Of a stretch of 64,000 nucleotides of DNA, positions 23,301 through 38,300 are shown one piece after another. The notes under the pieces were generated by a model, which worked only from the letters and a program-made list of their open reading frames with translations, was not told where the DNA came from and ran no database searches. Position 1 is the first letter of the stretch. Every line of letters begins with the position of its first letter. Position numbers and translations under genes: made by a program. Origin of the DNA: Steromphala cineraria (lineage: Eukaryota; Mollusca; Gastropoda; Trochida; Trochidae). Where the stretch lies: positions 1,580,593 to 1,644,592 of the forward strand of contig OU744727.1 in the NCBI GenBank assembly GCA_916613615.1. Reading direction: 5' to 3'.

Positions 23301-26300
23301 GATAGAAAAAGATCAAATGCTGTTACCTTGAGCCCTGAGAACCTGGGGTTCTTATAGAACATATTCATCTGGTCCGGAGGGAGGGGTCCGATGACCTTCT
23401 GAATGACAAACAGCTGGTCGATCTCGCTCTCCCCGGGGAACAGGGGCTGACCATCACTCAGCTCACCCAGGATACACCCGATAGCCCAGATATCCACTGC
23501 CTTCCCGTACGCAGCACTGAAGTGGACAAACAAGATCAACTTGTCAAAACGTAGAAAAGTCCACATTAAACGTGGGAAATGCAACATGAATATATTCCCT
23601 CGACACTGAAACATTAAAATAGGTATTAGAATGGTCTGTGGTCTGCCATATGGGCAGGAAATGAATTTGAGAGCCATTATAAGAGACTGAAGACGCTTGG
23701 CCATGAAGCACTTAAACATTTATGTTGGCAAAGGACAAATTTGAGAGTTGATACAACCATCCTAGGACCTGATACTTGGCATTTAAGGAAATAGTAAGAA
23801 AATGTCAATTGTATTAATTTACCTCTTTATATCTAACATGCCCTGTAGCAAAGAGTTCATATCTTTATCAAAATCAAAATTATAATTGACAACAGTAAAT
23901 TATGATTATTTTATCTATCAAGTTTTGAAGCCAAACTTAACAATATTTACAAAGATTTTAAAAGATGTTTTTGACATCGAGAAATATATTGCACGAAAAA
24001 AATTTAACATGAATTCTTTCGATAGAAAATGGATGCTTCTCCAAGATGTCCTTTAAACGTTTGATTTAATCATATTTTTTTTTTCGTATCCCGATCACCT
24101 ATAAGGGATAAATCTTTTCATATGTATTCTCCATTCCCACTGCTGATTGTAAAATATACATTGTCATCTGTTCATGCTTATTATGTCATAAATTCTTGTT
24201 TTCCATCTCAATTGTACCCACCATTGATTGTATCCAACTGAGGTGAATGAAAACATTTAAAAAAAAAAAGTTTTGAAGCAAAAGTTTGTCTTTTACCATA
24301 TGTTTGCATGGCCATGCTCATAGGCGTAATGGCCTAGTTCAGTTTGTCAAGAATTGCCATAGTTTTTCTCTATTGGCACAGGTGGTGAATAACATGGTCT
24401 AGGCATTAAATATGTTTTACTATCATTAGATAAGTAGTTTATATATCATATGAGGTATGACCTTCTATTATGAGATTTTTGTGGTAGAATTATGTAGTGA
24501 AAATTGTTTACTGTTTTTGTGAATGCTATATGAAGAGGTGAACTTAATTGTTAATCATTAGCTGCTACTTAAGTATATTTTTCAGTATCTTTTTGCAAAT
24601 CTGTATTATTCCTCCTTGTTACCAAATTAAGTTATTATCTTTCAAATAAATGCTTTGTCAGAGTGAGTTATTGTTTTACGCCGCTTGGGCAATATTTCAG
24701 CCATTAGCAGCGTTAAATGCTTGAAACCAAGGAGAAAGGGATAAGCTCCAAAAGTAAACTCATCATCTTATGTCTTGAATTTCAACGTTAACAATATTCT
24801 TAAAAGTTATCCAACTGCTCACCCAAGTAGAAGTTCCGGAGAGCGATACCACCGTGTAGCCACGTAGTCCGTGTACAAGCCATTGCTGCCAGCAGATATA
24901 CTCCTGGCAAACCCTAAAATATACAAATATCAGGTAAGATAAAGCATCAAAACAAACATCATAATTATACTAATATGCTATTTGGAAGGTACGATGATAA
25001 AAGAATACAAATGTCACAAACTAAATGCCAGAAACATGCTCTTTGGAAAAGTCTTTAAACATGAAAATGTGAATACATGGATGTGCAGTCTGATCTATTT
25101 AAACCATGAAAAGATCCTTTTGAAATATTGGTTTTTGTAGGATTTGAAATTGTTTCATCAAAGATTGCTGCTTTCAATGATCTGAAAACACCTAAGTAAG
25201 ATGCATGTTCCAACACTAGATTATCTGGACAGTTCACTGAACAACGCTTTCATCATTTTTGCGAACACATTATTTTAACCAGAATAATGCAATTAGTTAT
25301 TAATAAACACAGTGTCATTACAATTAATAATAAAAGTCTGAAAATACAATTTCTAGGGCTTTTAGTTTTGCAAAACTTGGTTTGAATTGCTGCAGCCCTA
25401 GTATCAGATTCAAATTAGATTGAAATCACAAACTCACCAAAGTCACACAGTTTCAGGATATCATTTTTGCCGATGAGAAGATTCTCTGGTTTTATATCTG
25501 GAAAACAAATATATAGAACATAAATGTCAATTAATAATGAAATGCTTGTCAAAATTTCATATTAATTTTGTGAAGAGTTGTATATAGAAAAATATTAGAT
25601 TTTTTTACTCTTCAGGATAATAATTTTTAATGATAGGGGATATGAAAAATATTTAAATTCAATAAATCAAATATACACAGTGAAAAAGACCCCCAACTGA
25701 GGACCCCACAGAAAGACAGAGAAAATAATGTATGCACCAGCTACATAAAAACCCACTCAAGGACCTACTAAATAACATGTGTTTTATGTTCCATATTCAC
25801 CAGCCGATTAACTAATGCTCATAACATATGCTATATATAACCTATATTCTCAAAGTGCAGTTATGACATAATGTCCCTTGGCTGTTCAATATGCCCTGCT
25901 TATCCAAATATGAAGTGTACATCAAGAAGCAACTTTGATAGTCATCCGGTTATAAATCTAGGTGTAATCAAATAATTTGTTGACAATTAGTAAGTCATAT
26001 AAGTACAAAATTACGACATAAAACACAATCTGTGACAGCTAGCAAACAGAGCTGGCGACAGCAGCAAGGGTGTCTAACTGCATGTGGTTAGAATCACTTC
26101 TCTCTCCGTCCCTTCACAATAGGTTTTTAATAGCCTGTACATACCCAAACTAACTGGCTCTGCTAAGCATGCTTTCAGTTCAATACAAAGGTAAAGTCAC
26201 TGATTAATGAGGTAACCCTTCTGAAGTTCAACGTACACACAAGTCAATGGCTTTTCACGTCCAGGCACATTCACAGTAGACCACAAAAGATTACATGGCT

Positions 26301-29300
26301 TATTAAACTCACTGCTTTTAAATCTATATCTATTGATATCTTTTAATCGGATATTTATGAGCTCTTATCAGATTGTTGTCAGTTAGCTAACCCAAATATT
26401 GGACACAAGCAAAGTAAATTGTAAATTGAGATTAAGATTAAAGTAAAGCAGGGAAGAGGACTTTTTGAATTCTGTTAAATTTGAAATTGTAAATGTTATA
26501 GAAATTAAAAGAGATCAATAATTTTAATTGGAAATATAAATGCACTGCACTTCCTCTCTTTTCAAAGAAAACATTATGTTTTATGGAAAGAGGGTAACAA
26601 AGAGGTTGATATCTAAAATGCCCTATATACAATAAGAATAGGAGAAGACGTTTTTGGTTCTTTTTCCCCCCATCATTCATTTCACAACTAAGTAATGACA
26701 AAAATGTACTTATTGACTTCAATATCTCTTCAAATCTTCAATCTATTTCACAAAAGAAAGGAAGTTTGTCCAACTGAATAGATATCTAAGAAGCAAGCCG
26801 TCCGTACGTACCCCTGTGAATGATCTCGTTGGAGTGGCACCAGTGGATAGCGTTGCAGAGCTGGAAGATGTAGCTGCGCACCTTCTCCAGGGGGACGCCG
26901 TTCGGCATCTCCTCAAGGAGCTCCAGCATGTTCTAAAACATCACAATATCAAAATGACATAATCATCAACAGTCATAGTCAGTCATAAATACTCCAAAAA
27001 CACTGACCAGGAGCTCAAGCATGTTCTAAAACATCACAATATCACAATGACATAATCATCAACAGTCATAGTCAGTCATAAATACTCCAAAAACACTGAC
27101 CAGGAGCTCAAGCATGTTCTGTAACATCACAATATCACAATGACATAATCATCAACAGTCATAGTCAGTCATAAATACTCCAAAAACACTGACCAGGAGC
27201 TCCAGCATGTTCTAAAACATCACAATATCAAAATGACATAATCATCAACAGTCATAGTCAGTCATAAATACTCCAAAAACACTGACCAGGAGCTCAAGCA
27301 TGTTCTGTAACATCACAATATCAAAATGACATAACCATCAACAGTCATAGTCAGTCATAAATACTCCAAAAACACTGACCAGGAGCTCAAGCATGTTCTA
27401 AAACATCACAATATCACAATGACATAATCATCAACAGTCATAGTCATTCATAAATACTCCAAAAACACTGACCAGGAGCTCAAGCATGTTCTAAAACATC
27501 AAAATATCAAGATGACATAATCATCAACAGTCATAGTCAGTCATAAATACTCCAAAAGACTGACCAGGAGCTCAAGCATGTTCTGTAACATCACAATATC
27601 AAGATGACATGATCATCAACAGTCATAGTCAGTCATAAATACTCCAAAAACACTGACCAGGAGCTCAAGCATGTTCTAAAACATCACAAAATCACAATGA
27701 CATAATCATCAAGTCATAGTCAGTCATAAATACTCCAAAAACACTGACCAGGAGCTCAAGCATGTTCTGTAACATCACAATATCAAGATGACATAATCAT
27801 CAACAGTCATAGTCAGTCATAAATACTCCAAAAACACTGACCAGGAGCTCAAGCATGTTCTAAAACATCACAATATCAGGATGACATAATCATCAACAGT
27901 CATAGTCAGTCATAAATACTCCAAAAACACTGACCAGGAGCTCAAGCATGTTCTAAAACATCACAATATCAAGATGACATAATCATCAACAGTCATAGTC
28001 AGTCATAAATACTCCAAAAACACTGACCAGGAGCTCAAGCATGTTCTAAAACATCACAATATCAAGATGACATAATCATCAACAGTCATAGTCAGTCATA
28101 AATACTCCAAAAACACTGACCAGGAGCTCAAGCATGTTCTGTAACATCACAATATCACAATGACATAATCATCAACAGTCATAGTCAGTCATAAATACTC
28201 CAAAAACACTGACCAGGAGCTCAAGCATGTTCTGTAACATCACAATATCAAGATGACATAATCATCAACAGTCATAGTCAGTCATAAATACTCCAAAAAC
28301 ACTGACCAGGAGCTCAAGCATGTTCTGTAACATCACAATATCAAGATGACATGATCATCAACAGTCATAGTCAGTCATAAATACTCCAAAAACACTGACC
28401 AGGAGCTCAAGCATGTTCTAAAACATCACAATATCAGGATGACATGATCATCAACAGTCATAGTCAGTCATAAATACTCCAAAAACACTGACCAGGAGCT
28501 CAAGCATGTTCTGTAACATCACAATATCAAGATGACATGATCATCAACAGTCATAGTCAGTCATAAATACTCCAAAAACACTGACCAGGAGCTCCAGCAT
28601 GTTCTAAAACATCACAATATCAAGATGACATAATCATCAACAGTCATAGTCAGTCATAAATACTCCAAAAACACTGACCAGGAGCTCAAGCATGTTCTGT
28701 AACATCACAATATCAAGATGACATGATCATCAACAGTCATAGTCAGTCATAAATACTCCAAAAACACTGACCAGGAGCTCAAGCATGTTCTAAAACATCA
28801 CAATATCAGGATGACATGATCATCAACAGTCATAGTCAGTCATAAATACTCCAAAAACACTGACCAGGAGCTCAAGCATGTTCTAAAACATCACAATATC
28901 AGGATGACATGATCATCAACAGTCATAGTCAGTCATAAATACTCCAAAAACACTGACCAGGAGCTCAAGCATGTTCTAAAACATCACAATATCAGGATGA
29001 CATGATCATCAACAGTCATAGTCACAGTCACAGTCATAATCATAAATACTCCAAAAACACTGACCAGGAGCTCCAGCATGTTCTAAAACATCACAATATC
29101 AAAATGACATAACCATCAACAGTCATAGTCAGTCATAAATACTCCAAAAACACTGACCAGGAGCTCAAGCATGTTCTGTAACATCACAATATCAAGATGA
29201 CATGATCATCAACAGTCATAGTCAGTCATAAATACTCCAAAAACACTGACCAGGAGCTCCAGCATGTTCTAAAACATCACAATATCAAAATGACATAACC

Positions 29301-32300
29301 ATCAACAGTCATAGTCAGTCATAAATACTCCAAAAACACTGACCAGGAGCTCAAGCATGTTCTAAAACATCACAATATCAAGATGACATAATCATCAACA
29401 GTCATAGTCAGTCATAAATACTCCAAAAACACTGACCAGGAGCTCAAGCATGTTCTAAAACATCACAATATCAAGATGACATAATCATCAACAGTCATAG
29501 TCAGTCATAAATACTCCAAAAACACTGACCAGGAGCTCAAGCATGTTCTGTAACATCACAATATCACAATGACATAATCATCAACAGTCATAGTCAGTCA
29601 TAAATACTCCAAAAACACTGACCAGGAGCTCAAGCATGTTCTGTAACATCACAATATCAAGATGACATAATCATCAACAGTCATAGTCAGTCATAAATAC
29701 TCCAAAAACACTGACCAGGAGCTCAAGCATGTTCTGTAACATCACAATATCAAGATGACATGATCATCAACAGTCATAGTCAGTCATAAATACTCCAAAA
29801 ACACTGACCAGGAGCTCAAGCATGTTCTAAAACATCACAATATCAGGATGACATGATCATCAACAGTCATAGTCAGTCATAAATACTCCAAAAACACTGA
29901 CCAGGAGCTCAAGCATGTTCTGTAACATCACAATATCAAGATGACATGATCATCAACAGTCATAGTCAGTCATAAATACTCCAAAAACACTGACCAGGAG
30001 CTCCAGCATGTTCTAAAACATCACAATATCAAGATGACATAATCATCAACAGTCATAGTCAGTCATAAATACTCCAAAAACACTGACCAGGAGCTCAAGC
30101 ATGTTCTGTAACATCACAATATCAAGATGACATGATCATCAACAGTCATAGTCAGTCATAAATACTCCAAAAACACTGACCAGGAGCTCAAGCATGTTCT
30201 AAAACATCACAATATCAGGATGACATGATCATCAACAGTCATAGTCAGTCATAAATACTCCAAAAACACTGACCAGGAGCTCAAGCATGTTCTAAAACAT
30301 CACAATATCAGGATGACATGATCATCAACAGTCATAGTCAGTCATAAATACTCCAAAAACACTGACCAGGAGCTCAAGCATGTTCTAAAACATCACAATA
30401 TCAGGATGACATGATCATCAACAGTCATAGTCACAGTCACAGTCATAATCATAAATACTCCAAAAACACTGACCAGGAGCTCCAGCATGTTCTAAAACAT
30501 CACAATATCAAAATGACATAACCATCAACAGTCATAGTCAGTCATAAATACTCCAAAAACACTGACCAGGAGCTCAAGCATGTTCTGTAACATCACAATA
30601 TCAAGATGACATGATCATCAACAGTCATAGTCAGTCATAAATACTCCAAAAACACTGACCAGGAGCTCCAGCATGTTCTAAAACATCACAATATCAAAAT
30701 GACATAACCATCAACAGTCATAGTCAGTCATAAATACTCCAAAAACACTGACCAGGAGCTCAAGCATGTTCTAAAACATCACAATATCAGGATGACATGA
30801 TCATCAACAGTCATAGTCAGTCATAAATACTCCAAAAACACTGACCAGGAGCTCAAGCATGTTCTAAAACATCACAATATCAGGATGACATGATCATCAA
30901 CAGTCATAGTCAGTCATAAATACTCCAAAAACACTGACCAGGAGCTCCAGCATGTTCTAAAACATCACAATATCAGGATGACATGATCATCAACAGTCAT
31001 AGTCACAGTCACAGTCATAATCATAAATACTCCAAAAACACTGACCAGGAGCTCCAGCATGTTCTAAAACATCACAATATCAAAATGACATAACCATCAA
31101 CTCCAGCATGTTCTAAAACATCACAATATCAGGATGACATGATCATCAACAGTCATAGTCAGTCATAAATACTCCAAAAACACTGACCAGGAGCTCAAGC
31201 ATGTTCTAAAACATCACAATATCAGGATGACATGATCATCAACAGTCATAGTCAGTCATAAATACTCCAAAAACACTGACCAGGAGCTCCAGCATGTTCT
31301 AAAACATCACAATATCAGGATGACATGATCATCAACAGTCATAGTCACAGTCACAGTCATAATCATAAATACTCCAAAAACACTGACCAGGAGCTCCAGC
31401 ATGTTCTAAAACATCACAATATCAAGATGACATAATCATCAACAGTCATAGTCAGTCATAAATACTCCAAAAACACTGACCAGGAGCTCAAGCATGTTCT
31501 GTAACATCACAATATCAAGATGACATGATCATCAACAGTCATAGTCAGTCATAAATACTCCAAAAACACTGACCAGGAGCTCAAGCATGTTCTAAAACAT
31601 CACAATATCAGGATGACATGATCATCAACAGTCATAGTCAGTCATAAATACTCCAAAAACACTGACCAGGAGCTCCAGCATGTTCTAAAACATCACAATA
31701 TCAAAATGACATAACCATCAACAGTCATAGTCAGTCATAAATACTCCAAAAACACTGACCAGGAGCTCAAGCATGTTCTAAAACATCACAATATCAGGAT
31801 GACATGATCATCAACAGTCATAGTCAGTCATAAATACTCCAAAAACACTGACCAGGAGCTCAAGCATGTTCTAAAACATCACAATATCAGGATGACATGA
31901 TCATCAACAGTCATAGTCAGTCATAAATACTCCAAAAACACTGACCAGGAGCTCAAGCATGTTCTAAAACATCACAATATCAAGATGACATGATCATCAA
32001 CAGTCATAGTCAGTCATAAATACTCCAAAAACACTGACCAGGAGCTCAAGCATGTTCTAAAACATCACAATATCAAGATGACATGATCATCAACAGTCAT
32101 AGTCAGTCATAAATACTCCAAAAACACTGACCAGGAGCTCAAGCATGTTCTGTAACATCACAATATCAGGATGACATGATCATCAACAGTCATAGTCACA
32201 GTCACAGTCATAATCATAAATACTCCAAAAACACTGACCAGGAGCTCCAGCATGTTCTAAAACATCACAATATCAAAATGACATAACCATCAACAGTCAT

Positions 32301-35300
32301 AGTCAGTCATAAATACTCCAAAAACACTGACCAGGAGCTCAAGCATGTTCTGTAACATCACAATATCACAATGACATAACCATCAACAGTCATAGTCAGT
32401 CATAAATACTCCAAAAACACTGACCAGGAGCTCAAGCATGTTCTAAAACATCACAATATCACAATGACATAACCATCAACAGTCATAGTCAGTCATAAAT
32501 ACTCCAAAAACACTGACCAGGAGCTCCAGCATGTTCTAAAACATCACAATATCAAGATGACATAATCATCAACAGTCATAGTCAGTCATAAATACTCCAA
32601 AAACACTGACCAGGAGCTCCAGCATGTTCTAAAACATCACAATATCAAGATGACATAATCATCAACAGTCATAGTCAGTCATAAATACTCCAAAAACACT
32701 GACCAGGAGCTCAAGCATGTTCTGTAACATCACAATATCAGGATGACATGATCATCAACAGTCATAGTCAGTCATAAATACTCCAAAAACACTGACCAGG
32801 AGCTCCAGCATGTTCTAAAACATCACAATATCAAGATGACATGATCATCAACAGTCATAGTCAGTCATAAATACTCCAAAAACACTGACCAGGAGCTCAA
32901 GCATGTTCTAAAACATCACAATATCAAGATGACATGATCATCAACAGTCATAGTCAGTCATAAATACTCCAAAAACACTGACCAGGAGCTCAAGCATGTT
33001 CTAAAACATCACAATATCAAGATGACATAATCATCAACAGTCATAGTCAGTCATAAATACTCCAAAAACACTGACCAGGAGCTCCAGCATGTTCTAAAAC
33101 AACACAATATCAGGATGACATGATCATCAACAGTCATAGTCATAGTCAGTCATAAAAACTCCAAAAACACTGACCAGGAGCTCAAGCATGTTCTGTAACA
33201 CAATATGAAATAACTAGAAGCAAAGTCGTCAACAGTCATAGTCATAAACAAAATAACTCAAAAAATTCTCCTCTATTCTCAAAAAAGGTCCAGACCAGGA
33301 GCTCAAGCATGTTCTGTAACAACACATTCATGAAAAAAAAACTAGACTAGAGTAACCGTTGTTCGGGGCTATGATAACTCGATAACTCGAGAAAAATGTC
33401 CTACTTAAAACTTTGGAGAGTGCAAAAAAGGGATAATTGCATGCTTCTGATATTTCAAACTGCATCAAGGTATTCAAGGGCTGAGACGAGGTGGACACAA
33501 AGACAGGGTCCAAAACCTATATCCCCTCCTACTTCGTCCCGAGGGATAAGGAAAATAATAATATTACCATATAATTATCATATAATAATAATGTGGATGT
33601 GCATAAACGTGTTTCCACCCACTAATGCATGCTCAAAGAATACCAAGATTATTATGAGGCAAATGTTTTGCAGACAATAAATCCTCATGAAGCAGGATTA
33701 CATTCTAGTAGCAAGTGATTTATATTAACTGTTTTTTAGGCACCCAACTTCTTATCTTGAGGGCCAGAATATAATGAGTGCAAATAATAAACCTAACTGC
33801 CTGTAAATGATTAAGCATAATTATGAATGGAATAAAGATTATGAGTTCATGTATTGCAAGGTATACAGTGACCTTAGAAGAAAAATAGAGCCACTTGCTT
33901 TGCTACTTATCATTTCATAGATTGAGGACCTTTTGGGTTCCAGTTAAGCTTGAACAGTCACACAATCTAAAACTAATGATTTAATGTATTTGTCTTTTAT
34001 TTTAGCTTTATTTCACAGATTTATAGATGAGAAAATTTCTCAAAACAAATCTACAAGTTTCTTATTTTATTCTAATATGCATTGATAACTAGAAATATGT
34101 GCATGTGATGCACTGTGATGTCCCGCGCTAACATTTAATCCGAAAGTGACCCTACCCCCATTTATGTACAAATTTCAAATTGTTTCCATGGAAACCAGAA
34201 AAATAACAATTCAGAATAACCAAAGTAGCAAAAGGCACCACTCCTCCAGTAGTTCTAATCAAGTCTAGTAAAAATATTTTGAATAGTTATTAAGCTAAAG
34301 TACGGAAACAGACCCTAACCCCCATATACACCTAGTTCAACTTGTTTCTATAGAAACCAGAAAAAAAAAAATCAGAATAACTAAAATAGACAAGAGTCAT
34401 CAGACGATGACATATCCCACCGGTTCCACATGATCGTAAGATGTAAACCTTTGCCACGTTTCTATGGAAATAATAAAAAATAAAATTTTCAGAAATGTGA
34501 AGATATCAAAAGACACTACTTCAGTAGGTGGGCAATACACATGTAAAGTTTCAGAAAGATATGTGGAGCGGTTTTTGAGTTCTGCTCCGGAAACAAAACC
34601 TTTCATGAACAGAGTCCAAATAGGGGCCGTTTCCATGGAAATAATAAAAAATAAAATTTTCAGAAATGTGAAAATATCAAAAGGCACCACTTCAGTAGGT
34701 GGGCAATACACATGGAAAGTTTCAGAAAGATATGTGGACCGGTTTTTGTGTTCTGCTCCGGAAACGAAATGATTACGGACGGACGGACAGACATACAGAC
34801 GGACAGGGTGATGACTATATCCCACGGTATTACATACTGGTGGGATAAAAAAGGCACCACTCCACCACTAGGTCTTACCACATACCAAGTTTCGTAAAAT
34901 CATATTGAATAGTTTTTGAGATATGGCCCGGAAATGGTCCTCCCTCCATATGTTCTAAGTTCAAACTGTTGCCATGGAAACAAGGAAAATTATATAATTC
35001 AGAATGACCAAAACAGCAAAAGGCACCACTCCACCACTAGATCTAACCACATACCAAGTTTCGTAAAAAAAATATTGAATACGTTTTGAGATATTGCCCG
35101 GAAACAGTCCCTACCACAATATGCACTAAATACAAACTGTTTCCATGGAAACCAGGAAAATTATATAATTCAGAATGACCAAAATAGCAAAAGGCACCAC
35201 TCCAGTACTAGATCTAACCACATACCAAGTTTAAAAATATTGAATGGTTTTGGAGATATGGTTCGGAAACGAAAGCATCCCCCAATATGCACCAAGTTCA

Positions 35301-38300
35301 AATTATTTCCATAGAAACCAGAAAAAATAAAAAATTCAGAATAACCAAAATAGCAAAAGGCACCACTCCAGTACTAGATGTAACAACATACCAAGTTTTG
35401 TTAAAAAATATTGAACGGTTTTGGAGATATGGTCCGGAAATGAAAGCGTTACGGAATTACGGAATTAGGGAATTTCGGACGGAACTGAAAACATTATGTC
35501 TCTCGCAAAGCTTTGCGGGTGAAATAATAAATGTTATCCATAGATATTATTTTAGATATAAATGTACTATTTTTTTAAATCAATCATTTCCTGATACAGG
35601 CAAATGAGACACAAATAATTACAGTTTTAAAGATCTTTTATTAGCCCATATATGCAAAGTTAATAACATAACCAAAGATTTATTACTTGCCCGTGTAAGA
35701 TATTGCAGTGTAATATTTATACAGCAATATTAAACTAGTGTAATACCACAATGCAGGTATGACATCACAGTTGTGTGTGGTTGTGACATCACAGTGTAAG
35801 CGAAAATTTTAGTTTCGGCAACATACCAGCAATTATCTTTGATTTTTAGGGCAAGTAATAAACAGAATACTAAACTCCTTTCCATTTGATACTATTTTCA
35901 TTGAACTCGTGAATGATTGGTATCAAACTCCCTTTCGCTTGTACAAAATCATTAACTTGTTTGATAAAAATAGCATTTAATGGACTAGTATCCTCTATAT
36001 ATTTCATAAGATTGGCTATTGACTAAGAGTCAATCACTTCCTGATTCAGGTACAATGTGAGCCACATTCCTGAGCACACTACACAGATATCTCCTGATTA
36101 CACATAATCCCAGCACAAGTTGAAGCCTATCTCCTGTTGGTCATCAATACTACGGGAGAACCTAAGTCTAATCTGCTTACACCGTGTGCACACCCACAAT
36201 GGACAGGTATATCAAACTTCTAGTATAAGCACTCGCCCAGTATTGAGCACTTCTCATTGAAAGACTATACAAGCTGGGAGTTGACAATCCACACAACCTT
36301 TCCTGCTTTGTTGCTCTTATTGTATGTAAAATTTTGAATGCTGTACAAACTTAAACACTGTTAGTCGTGAGTTGTGAGTTGTGGTCGACTTTCTTTTAGG
36401 ATATTTTGATTTGATGATCTCCTTGATCAAAAAGAAAACCTAAGCATTTTCCTCCTTATTTCATTTATGACTTGATGGTAGTGACAAATAAGGTTATTCT
36501 AATCAAACTGAATTTGATCCCTAGTGAGAGATTTGCAATGGCAGTTAATATCTTACTCTTACTTTATTACTTGGACATTTAATTGATTTTAAAGTAATAT
36601 AACCTTTCCTGCTTGTTGCTCATATTGTACGTACAATTTTGAATGTACTACATCAACACTGTTAGTCAAGAGTTGTGAGTTGTGGTCTACTTTCTTTTTA
36701 ACAAAGTTGGATTTGATCTCTCTGATCAAAAAGCAAATCTACGCATTTCCCTCCTTATTTCATTTTGAACTTAATGGTAGAGATAAATAAGGTTATTATA
36801 ATCAAACTGAATTTGATCCCCATTGAAAGATTTGCAATGGCAGTTAACTTCTTACTTTATTACTTGGACATATAATTGATTTTGAAGTAACAAAAAAATT
36901 CATCAAGCTATAACTTCAATGGCATGATATCTGAGATATTGAACAGACTGAAATGTTTTCTGAAGTCCTCAATGACTGTTTTTCATAAACCTAGTAGCTG
37001 ATAACAAGCACTTGATATATTGAACCAATATTACTTATCTCAAAAGCTTAGCAAAGGGGAGGGGGAATTCTTTTGAATAAGTACAAATCATTATTGAATT
37101 TCAGTTCAAGATCGTATCTTTCATTTCCTAGCATGGGCTTATAAGAAAATCATGATCGTATATATCATAACTTTATTTGTTGGTCAGTACAAAGACCAAT
37201 TTTAACTCATAATTAATCAAACCATGTCAAGTGTAGTCTCCAAACATAGGGATCCCAAACTTTTAACTTATATAAGAGAAATTACAAAACACTAAATCAA
37301 GTTCTACTCACCCGTTCCACATACTCAAAGACGAGGTAGAGTTTGCCCTTCCGTCGAAAGGCTTCCCGTAATTCCACAATATTTTCTTGTTTCAATGCGC
37401 GGAGCATCTTCAGCTCCCGCAGTGTTGTGCGTTTCACATCTTCGTTTTCTGTAATATGAAAAGTGGTTAAAACAAATTCAAAAGGTAAATGACTGAGCAA
37501 ACTGGAACTTAACGGCCCTTGGGCAATATTTCAGTGGTAAGTAATTTCAAAAGTCTGATTAAATTTGAACATGTACATTAGACCCGATATTGCATATGTA
37601 TGACAATTATTGACTTTTCAGGGGTCAAAATTTGTTCTATTGGGGAACTAGCCATTCGGACTAGTGCATTCCTGTGAACACTAGCCCAAAGATATTCTGA
37701 CTAGCCAAATACAGCGATATAATCACATACTCAGCTAGTCTTTCGGAGTACCAATGATTGCACTTTACTAGCCAAGCATCTATTTCACAAGCCATGGGCT
37801 ACCGGGCTAGTGCTAATTTGAACCCTGCTTTTAGAACATATTTCTTTGATTCTTTAACGTTCATTATTAATTGATTAATTTTTAAATGATGGCACTTTTA
37901 AAGTACTGCGAGATATCGGCATGACTTCAAGTTGGCTTATTTATTTTTTTAAAATTCATTACAAACTAGATTAGCGTTTGCGGGATACCGCAAAAGCAGA
38001 GCAGCCCCGGAACTTGGGGTTTCGCCATACCCTGTTCCGCCTTTTACAGGCCTCACCAAATTGGGAATTTTCTCGTGACCTTGACCTTTGACACTCAAGG
38101 TCACACAATCAATGAACACATTTCATTAAGTATAACATTATTGTAATGAAATAAAGTGTTAAAAATTAAATTAATCCATTTTCTCCATATATGTTGACCT
38201 TGCTGTGACCTTGACCTTCGACAGTTCGTACCCAAAACTTTTTGAAAAATGTTGTACTTCTCAAGAGATAATATATACAAAATCTAAACTTCATAGCACA

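Noticed and set aside
23517..23719. Extension of CDKL5 exon 8 upstream to an in-frame Met
   Set aside because: The frame reads through the acceptor into the intron; the spliced junction with exon 7 gives the conserved kinase sequence.
26933..33330. Array as satellite DNA of a centromere or as a coding repeat
   Set aside because: It sits inside one intron, joins exon 5 exactly, and has a stop in the exon 5 frame in each unit.
34400..34825. 141-codon minus-strand open frame
   Set aside because: It lies wholly inside the tandem dispersed repeat and repeats itself with the repeat period.
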